From Chloroflexota bacterium (GTDB taxonomy: Bacteria; Chloroflexota; Anaerolineae; J102): DNA of 5,314 nucleotides. This document shows, piece after piece, positions 1 to 5,314 of the stretch; within the stretch, counting starts at the first letter, position 1, and every line of letters begins with the position of its first letter. Under the pieces are notes generated by a model, which worked only from the letters and a program-made list of their open reading frames with translations, was not told where the DNA came from and made no database searches. The stretch lies in the NCBI GenBank assembly GCA_024276255.1, contig JAJRXO010000022.1:1-5314 (forward strand), written 5' to 3'. A program made the position numbers and the translations under genes.

Positions 1-3000
1 GCAATGCTGGCGCGAATCTGATAGCGGAAGGTGTAGGTGCCAGGAGCCAGCGAGGTGGCAAACAGGGCTACCTTGTCATCCTTGAGCTCGAAACTGGTGG
101 GATTCCACCACCAGCGCCACCACCAGGGGCGATCCTGGTTTTCGTCGGTCAGCGATGGCCCACTGTACTTCTTGCTCGTGGTTTCCAGGCTGGTGTCGAT
201 GGGTTCGGTGCCGGCGGGAATGGGGTCTTCGACTATCAGGTAGTGCATCTGCGTGGGCACGACCAGCGTGAGCTCCACGTTGATGACGTCTCCCACGCGA
301 GCGCTGTTGATCTCATTGGCATCGGGATCATCGGCCCGGAAATAACGGCGGGCTACGGTGATGCCCCGGCTGAGCGGCTCCAGATCGGGTACCGGTAAGT
401 ATACCCGCAGATCGGCGCTGTAGTACAACTGCCCCGGACCCTCGCTGCGCTGCAATTGCAGCAGGTTGAGTTGATCTGTGAGCATGTCGGCAATGGCCAC
501 CCGGAAGGTTTGCGGGTTCAGTACATCGGATTCACTCATCTGCCCGCCCCCCAGAAGCTGTTCGTTGAAGACGACATTCCAGTTGTAATCGGGGTGCAGT
601 TCACCGGTTGTTACCATCCAGTTGGTAAGTCCGATCAGCGACCAGGCGGTTTCGTGAGTGCTCTGCCAGTGGCCATCGTCGCGGGCGCTCATGAGCCAGC
701 GCACGACATTGGGGCCCAGGGGGTTGTCAGGGACGATGGCCGTGAGCGCGGCCAGGATGACGGCTGTGCTGCGGGTATCGGTGTTCATGGCCCACCAGTC
801 CATTTGTGCTTCTTCCCAGTGGGCGCCGCTGGCGCTGACAATCACCTCTCCCAAGAGATTGTCCATGACGTTTTGCGCCTGACCTCCGGTGCTGGCTACT
901 TCATCCTGGGCCTGCAAGGTCATGGCCAGATAAGCCTGGGCGTAGTAGGCCATGCGATCACGGGCCTCATACAGCAGTTGGGTATCTGCCAGCGGTCGGG
1001 CGTCGCCCGTCTCGCGGGCGTACTCGTCGAGTACATAGATCACAAAGGCCTGCCAGTTGAGCTCACGATCCTTGAGATCGTCCGGATTCTGCACCTGGCG
1101 GCGCAGGTAGTCGGCCCCGCGGCGCATGACGTCTTCGGGTACAACATAATCTGCCTCACGGGCCTTGGTAAGGCCAAAGAGCACGTAGGCGCTGGTATAA
1201 AGGTTGCTCTCTCCCTCCCAGAACCAGCCCCAGCCACCATCCACATTCTGGCGGCTGAGCAAGCGCTGCAAGCCAATGTTGACCTGCTCATCCAGGGCGC
1301 TTTCCAGCTCGGGCTTGCTCAGGCCCAGAGAGCGCAGCGCCTGCATGGTGAGAATGTTGGGCAGGAAACGGCTGACCGTCTGTTCAGTGCATTCGTATTC
1401 GTAGTGCCGCAGATAACGCAGGCCCTGTGTCATGCCGGCTGCCAGCGAGGGTTCCAGGCGCAGCGTCAATTCGCCCTGGGTGGGATCAAAGCGCTGGGGC
1501 AGGGCAATGGCTTCGTAGCGGGGCTCGCCGGCGCTGACCACCCCGGCCGTGGCCGTGGTTTCTGGGCTGCTGTAACGTCGTACCGGCAGGCTGAGGGCGA
1601 CGGCATCGTTTACGTCGCCGGCGCGGGCGACGATGCGCAGGTGCACCTGATCGCGTACCAGCTTGCTGGTGGGATCAATGTCATCCACGACCACCGGTAG
1701 GTCCACGCGCTGCAATTCGCCGTCGGGAATGGAAAGCTGGAACGTGGTGTCGGCCTGGGGGCTGAGGCCGTCGAATTCGAATTGCAGGTTGACTTGCTGG
1801 TCCTGCCCGGTGTTGTTTTGCACTATGGCTCCCACCTGGAAGCGATCGCCGTGCACAACGAAGCGCGGCAGCACCGGCCGGATCAGCAGGGGTTTGGTGA
1901 CCAGGAGGTCATGGGTGGCATCGCCAACCAGTGTATTACGTGTGACGCCGATGGCGCGCATCTGCCAGGTGGTGAGATTGTCGGGCAGCGTCAGCTCGAC
2001 CGTGGCCTCGCCCTGGCTGTTGGTGGTGACGTCGGCTCGCCAGAACGCCAGATCGCGAAAATCGCTGCGTACATCAATATCGGCCAGGGAAGCGAAACCG
2101 CCGCCTCCCCCGCCCTTGGCGCCCTTGCTCAGGGCCTCGTCGATGCGATTGAACGAGCCGATGAGGGAGACGCCGGTGCGTACGCGCAGTCCGCGTCGCG
2201 CCCAGAAGGTCTGATCGATGCTGCGACCCTGATCGGAACGCAGGCTGAGCAGGGCCTTGTCAACCAGGGCAAGCGAGACCTGTGAGGCCACGGGACGGCC
2301 AGTGTAGTCGGTGGCGCGGATGGTATAACGCACGGTGTCGCCGGGACGGGCGGGGTTGGGCTCGGCGCTGAGGCTGAGATTGAGCAGTCGCTGGCTGATA
2401 TCCACGTTGAGCTGGACCAGGCCCAGCTTGAAGCCGGGCGGTTCGTCGGCCGTGGGGGGCTGAATGAGCAATACCGAGACGAACACATCGGGCGCGTAGC
2501 TGCCCAGGATCGGGACTTCCAGGGTTTCGCTGTTGCTCTGCAACAGGATAATGCGATAACTGATCACATTGCGTTGTTCGATGGTGACCAGAGCAGTGGT
2601 GGGGCCTTCGTAGGGGCTGGGGATCAGGATCCTGGCGACATCGCCCACCTCATATTGATCTTTATCGGCGATGAGTTCCAGCCGATCGTTGTTTTCGATG
2701 CGCCAGGGAGCGTACTTGCCGCCGGATATCCAGGCAAATGCGGCACTGCGTTTGCTGTTGCCCTGTCGGTCGTTGGCCGTGGCGCGGATGATGTACTGGC
2801 CCGGTTCTGTGGGCGTCCAGCTTAATGTTGCCGTGCCCTTGTCGCCTGTGGTGACGGTGGTGGTGATGAGGGGACTTTCGGCGACCGTGCTGGTGTAGTG
2901 CATGCGGCCATCATCGCCGCGGCTGCGCACCGTGCGCCAGTCCAGATAACTGATCTGCACCTCCAGGGTCTGTCCGGACAGGGGCTGACGGCTGAGGGCA

Positions 3001-5314
3001 TCGACGGCGATGAAATGCGCCAGTTGCTCCTTGCCGGCCCGTCCCACGTAGCGATCAGGGCGCACACCCGGATAAACGCCTGCGGCATGCACGATCAGGG
3101 CGGCGGAGCCGGCGATCTCCTGATCATTAACATCGGTGATGCTGAACTCGACCGTGCGTATTTCCGATTCGCGACGGGGGCGGGCTTCGGCGTCGAGGGA
3201 TGTGGGGACGTCGACGCTGAACTGGCCCTGGCTGTCGGTTTTGCCCTCGCCGTTGGCTATTTCTTCGCTGAAGTCGGGGGCATAGGGGCGATAGAAGGCG
3301 TCGGGATAAAAATCGCTGAACGACCAGGGATGACCGTCGTCGTAGGGAAAATGATAGGGTTTGCTGAATACGGTCCACCGGGCGAGGGCGTTTTTCACCG
3401 GCCCGCCGCTGAAATAGGTTGCCTCCACCTGGGCGCTGGCGGGTTGTCCGGCCAGCACCTCCTGCGGGGAAATAGTGACATTGAGCTCGTATTCGGGCTT
3501 GCGGAATGCAGCCACCAGCACTTCGGTATAGGCGTATGTCCTGCCGTCGATTCGTAGTTCAATGTTGTAGGAGCCCAGTTCGGTTTCGCTGCTGAGCTGA
3601 AAATCGCTGCTGGCCGCACCATAGTCGTCGATGGCGACGTTATTTTCGGCCACGATGTCGCCGCGAGGATTCCGCAACACCATGCTGGCAGAGGATACAG
3701 GGGGCAGGGCATAGCCGGCGGGATCATCACGGCGGATAATGGCGCGAGCATGGATGGTATTGCCAGCACGGTAAAGAGGACGATCGGTGTAAAGATGAAC
3801 GCGGTATTCCTGGGTGTAGTATTCACCGGGAAGATCGAAATTCCACACAGAGATTCCCTGATCCCATTCCGTGCTGGCCCAGCCATAATCGCCTTCGCTG
3901 CCTACAAGCGCGGATGTGTTCTCCCATGGTGATTTGGAAAGGGGCGCCGCGCTTTGGTACACGCCTTCGGCATTGGTAAAGCCGTTGACCAGCTCTTCGC
4001 CATCTTCAAAGATGCTGACCGGCAGGCCGGATACGGGCTGGCCGCTTTGCAGATCGGTGACCCACACCAGTACGTTGCTGGCCCCGCGTTTGATAACGAC
4101 ATTGTAGCGGCTGACTACCAGCAGTGCGCGCGGGGACGCGTTGTAGAGATCGTAGCGGATCTGTGGCGCCTGAGCCTTGATGAAATAGAATCCCGGCGGC
4201 AGGTCCTGGCCATCGGCTGCGGTGAGTACCACACGGGTTTGTTGTATCTGGTTGGGAGGTGACGATTGGCGAATCGCCCAGCGACGTATGAGTCGGTTCT
4301 CGGGCGGCGAGTAAGCCTGCCATTTGTTATAGGACTCATCGGGGCGGTGCAACGTAAATTCCCTGGCATTCAGTTTGTAAAGTTCCAGATCGATATCACT
4401 GATATTGACATGATTGAAGAGCAGCGCGGCCTGCCGATGAGCGTCGAGCAATCCCACCGTGCCGGGCACGAGCATGCGCAGGAAGGGGTCGAGATCACCG
4501 GTGCTGAAATGAATGGTGGTGACGTCGGGGATGACATAACCATAGGGGTCGCGGATGCCGGCGGCCAGGGTAACTGTGTAGGCAGTGCGCGCCTGGCGCG
4601 GGAAGTAGATGCTGAAACGATTGTCGTAGTTGCTGTACCACGTATAGACCTGAGTACTGCTGATAGGGGGACTGATGTCGAATCGCAGGCTTTCTTCGAG
4701 CACAGGAGCCGAGAAACGGAATAACACGGGCGCATTGATTTCCACATTGCTGGCGCCATCATTGGGGTTTGTAGCAATCACTTCCGGCAGTGGCACAATG
4801 CGGAAGCTATGGCTGCGGCCTTTGGCAAGTGAGGAGCCGGTGGCATTGCGGGCACTTGCATCGACAGCCACTCGCACCTGCGCACCTCGCTTCCACGGCG
4901 ATTGGGGCTGGAAAACAAGCAGTCGTCCATTATCACTCCACGTTAATTCTCCAGCTACCGGCTGCTTTTCCTGGGTGATGCGGACGGCCGCCTCGGTGGA
5001 CACCGGATCCATAGGCTGGGAGAAGGTGATGGTGATGGCCGTGGTTGGAGATACTTGTAGACCCTGCGGCGCCACGCGGCTGACTACAGGCCGGGCAGTC
5101 TGAAAACTGAAGCGGTAGGGTTCGGCCAGAGTGCTGCCGCTGAGATCGAAAATGTCGGTGACGGTGGCCGTATAGCGCACGCCACCCAACAAAGGCTGGT
5201 CGGGCTGGAATATGTAGATGCTGGTGTTGAGCCAGCGACCGTGTCCGCTGACCGCGGGATCCAGTTGCAGGGGTTGGGGCAGGGTGGGATCGTCCGCATC
5301 CGCGCCCAATGGCA
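1..5314 (-). CDS. Alpha-2-macroglobulin family protein with thioester (internal fragment, both ends missing)
   Basis: This is a protease-trapping envelope protein. In this family a protease cleaves an exposed bait region, the molecule closes around it, and a Cys-Gln thioester links covalently to the attacker. The frame is open through all 1,770 codons, without start or stop, so the gene continues past both window edges. Seen in order are three Ig-like domains (1-271), MG domains including the MG2 signature YTDRPLYRAG (508-517), the bait-region domain ending in LVDKALLSL (about 1015-1023), the A2M core RSDFRDLAFW (1082-1091) and LPDNLTTW (1109-1116), the thioester CTEQ (1308-1311), and a C-terminal MG10-like domain. 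Bacterial relatives are usually about 1,500-1,900 residues, so this one is at the long end. Judging from family C-termini, only a few tens of residues are probably missing at the 3' end. A signal peptide or lipobox would lie outside the window. Family assignment is very secure; export and membrane anchoring are inferred. Confidence 0.96.
3..380 (-). other. C-terminal receptor-binding-like MG domain (bacterial MG10 type), partial
   Basis: Residues about 1645-1770 include RRYFRADDPDANEI, ARVGDVINVELTLVVPTQ, YLIVEDPIPAGTEPID, and near the window edge DDKVALFATSLAPGTYTFRY. This is the usual 'vGD-x-v-x-V-x-l', 'DPlPAG-x-E' and 'aGtY-x-f-x-Y-x-xRA' series that ends bacterial A2Ms. A WWWRWWW patch (bases 105-125) sits between the last two blocks. 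The frame is still open at base 3, so the final strand and stop codon lie outside the window. Confidence 0.85.
603..1445 (-). other. Thioester domain (TED, alpha/alpha-toroid)
   Basis: Residues about 1290-1570 are helical, unlike the beta-rich rest of the protein. The domain begins around the thioester motif, followed by VSRFLPNILTMQALRSLG. It has the repeated helix-hairpin signature QNVDGGWGWFWEGESNLYTS (D1358 to about 1370) and later DTRSTAVILAAL and STHETAWSLIGLTNW (H1553, W1557). This is the alpha/alpha-toroid shared by A2M and complement C3. I did not assign the His that in some complement proteins redirects thioester reactivity. Confidence 0.9.
1380..1391 (-). other. Internal thioester motif Cys-Thr-Glu-Gln
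   Basis: Codons TGC ACT GAA CAG encode C1308, T1309, E1310 and Q1311. In the C-x-E-Q motif the Cys thiol and the Gln side chain form the beta-cysteinyl-gamma-glutamyl thioester that captures proteases. Many family members read GC-x-EQ; here a Glu (E1307) precedes the Cys. Cys and Gln are both intact, so this belongs to the thioester-containing class and not to the thioester-less one. Confidence 0.93.
1803..2069 (-). other. Alpha-2-macroglobulin core domain (PF00207 type)
   Basis: Residues about 1082-1170 contain RSDFRDLAFWRADVTT (W1091), then TLPDNLTTWQMRAIGVT (D1111, W1116), then KPLLIRPVLPRFVVHGD and VGAIVQNNTG. These are the family's best conserved blocks outside the thioester, and none is broken. 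The following residues (about 1170-1285) look like the CUB-like beta region that links the MG ring to the thioester domain. Confidence 0.92.
2043..2249 (-). other. Candidate protease bait segment with Gly-rich hinge
   Basis: Between LVDKALLSL and the conserved A2M core lies a flexible segment (about 1022-1090). It contains FWARRGLRVRTG, then KGAKGGGGGG (K1063 to G1072; the six glycines are at bases 2097-2114). It is rich in Arg/Lys and aromatic residues, the preferred sites of trypsin-like and chymotrypsin-like proteases, and the Gly run gives mobility. The position matches the bait of known A2Ms. The exact cleavage sites cannot be read from sequence. Confidence 0.6.
2238..2684 (-). other. 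Bait-region domain (A2M_BRD type)
   Basis: Residues about 877-1025 start with RLELIADKDQYEVGDVAR and IPSPYEG, the usual 'Dk-x-x-Y-x-x-G' opening. They end with VSLALVDKALLSL, where V1017, D1018, K1019 and A1020 match the invariant VDKA of the family. In between lies AEPNPARPGDTVRYTIRATD, a second 'PGD-x-V' strand pair. The domain carries the cleavable bait segment in its C-terminal extension. Its presence, together with an intact thioester, argues for a working trap. Confidence 0.82.
2727..3506 (-). other. MG3-like and MG4-like macroglobulin domains
   Basis: Residues 603-735 begin with RKPEYEL and form an MG3-like sandwich, interrupted by a Tyr/Phe/Pro/Asp-rich loop at about 652-682. Residues 736-862 then carry VHAAGVYPGVRPDRYVGRAG and ALSRQPLSGQTLEVQISYLDW, the usual MG4 pattern of 'D-x-x-y-x-G-x-aG' followed by 'PV-x-G-x-x-V'. 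The domain ends near TEPGQYIIRATANDRQGN and the short linker AFAWISGGKYAPW. Both domains would belong to the MG ring that surrounds the trapped protease. Domain borders are approximate. Confidence 0.7.
3507..3803 (-). other. MG2 domain (A2M_N family)
   Basis: Residues about 504-602 contain the hallmark YTDRPLYRAG at 508-517, followed by NTIHARAIIRRDD. The match to the family consensus 'TDRPLYRPG-x-x-V-x-x-x-x-x-x-R' is near exact, with Ala in place of the usual Pro. The domain closes with a FRKPEYEL linker (603-610), which in this family marks the passage into MG3. This is one of the most diagnostic segments of the protein. Confidence 0.9.
3804..4130 (-). other. Macroglobulin domain preceding MG2 (bacterial MG3-like)
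   Basis: Residues about 395-503 hold the pattern LLVVSRYNVVIKRG followed by LVWVTDLQSGQPVSG (W417, P426) and TNAEGVY (around G450). This 'WVTD-x-x-SG-x-PV-x-G ... T-x-x-G' arrangement is the usual MG fold placed directly before the 'DRPLYR' domain in bacterial A2Ms, where it helps form the first part of the MG ring. The exact Pfam name (bMG3) is from memory. The stretch before it (about 285-395, NHVNISDIDLELYKL) looks like another MG unit, but I could not fix its borders. Confidence 0.6.
4500..5314 (-). other. Three tandem bacterial Ig-like domains (SbsA/Big_5 type)
   Basis: Residues 1-74 (partial), 75-174 and about 177-271 read as three diverged copies of one beta-sandwich unit. Each has an Arg/Gly-flanked strand followed by an alternating hydrophobic strand (GVRYTATV, RGAQVRVAV, RTAYTVTLAAG), and each ends in an aromatic strand (YRFSFQ, HSFRI, IHFST). 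Copies 2 and 3 also share a Pro-Gly start and a segment of the type 'ITITFSQPMD' or 'VLFRFSAPVLE', typical of the Big_5/SbsA_Ig family. Such domains usually act as stalks or spacers on secreted proteins. Here they would hold the protease trap away from the membrane or wall, which is inference. More copies may precede residue 1. Confidence 0.75.

Noticed and set aside
105..125. CCA triplet repeat as a possible regulatory or microsatellite repeat
   Set aside because: It is only seven triplets long, stays in frame and encodes the Trp patch, so it is treated as coding sequence and reported as a protein feature.
456..1700. A 414-codon open frame on the plus strand
   Set aside because: It uses exactly the same triplets as the minus-strand A2M frame, read in reverse, and covers the thioester domain and the CUB-like region. 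Its protein shows no recognisable domain. The opposite strand has an unbroken series of conserved family motifs there, so this is a mirror-frame artefact of GC-rich coding DNA.
2094..2120. C/G-rich run that could be a repeat or a terminator-like element
   Set aside because: It encodes the Gly run of the bait-like segment in frame. I see no paired stem followed by a T-run.
1663..2285. Two overlapping plus-strand open frames of 183 and 167 codons
   Set aside because: Both lie opposite the conserved A2M core (LPDNLTTW, RSDFRDLAFW) and overlap each other in different frames. One is rich in Ser/Arg/Pro, as expected from out-of-frame GC-rich DNA.
2898..3557. A 219-codon open frame on the plus strand
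   Set aside because: It is in the mirror register of the A2M gene and overlies the MG3 and MG4 domains. Its Gly/Ala-rich product has no family signature.
3395..3886. A 163-codon minus-strand open frame in another register
   Set aside because: It overlaps the MG2 domain, whose YTDRPLYRAG motif is in the main frame. The alternative product has no recognisable motif, and nothing indicates a frameshift or programmed recoding.

Overview
The whole 5.3-kb window is the inside of one gene, read on the minus strand. Codons occupy positions 3k to 3k+2, and I translated every one: 1,770 consecutive sense codons with no stop. Both ends are cut off. The start codon and any signal peptide lie beyond base 5314, and the stop codon lies just below base 1. 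The product is a very large alpha-2-macroglobulin (A2M) family protein, a broad-range protease trap of bacterial cell envelopes. Residue numbers below count from the first complete codon (5310-5312) towards lower coordinates: residue n has its lowest base at 5313-3n.

From N- to C-terminus (high to low coordinates) the layout is: three tandem bacterial Ig-like domains (residues 1-271); a macroglobulin (MG) domain region with a short 'NVS-x-x-D-x-x-L' type segment (about 285-395); an MG domain with a 'WVTDL-x-SG-x-PV' core (about 395-503); the MG2 domain carrying YTDRPLYRAG (508-517); an MG3-like domain with an aromatic loop; an MG4-like domain; the bait-region domain ending in LVDKALLSL; a Gly-rich bait-like linker; the A2M core (RSDFRDLAFW ... 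LPDNLTTW); a CUB-like stretch; the thioester domain with an intact CTEQ motif (1308-1311); and the C-terminal receptor-binding-like domain with a WWWRWWW patch. The expected logic is that of the family: a protease cuts the bait, the protein collapses around it, and the exposed Cys-Gln thioester bonds covalently to the protease.

The thioester cysteine is the only cysteine in the 1,770 residues. No second gene, RNA gene, repeat array, mobile element, promoter or terminator is visible. The long open frames on the plus strand, including one of 414 codons, are mirror images of this gene.

The DNA is GC-rich by eye. The motif context (YECTEQTVSRFLPN, N-terminal Ig-like repeats, Trp-rich C-terminal domain) reminds me of A2Ms from Chloroflexota such as Anaerolineae. 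That assignment is from memory and is tentative.
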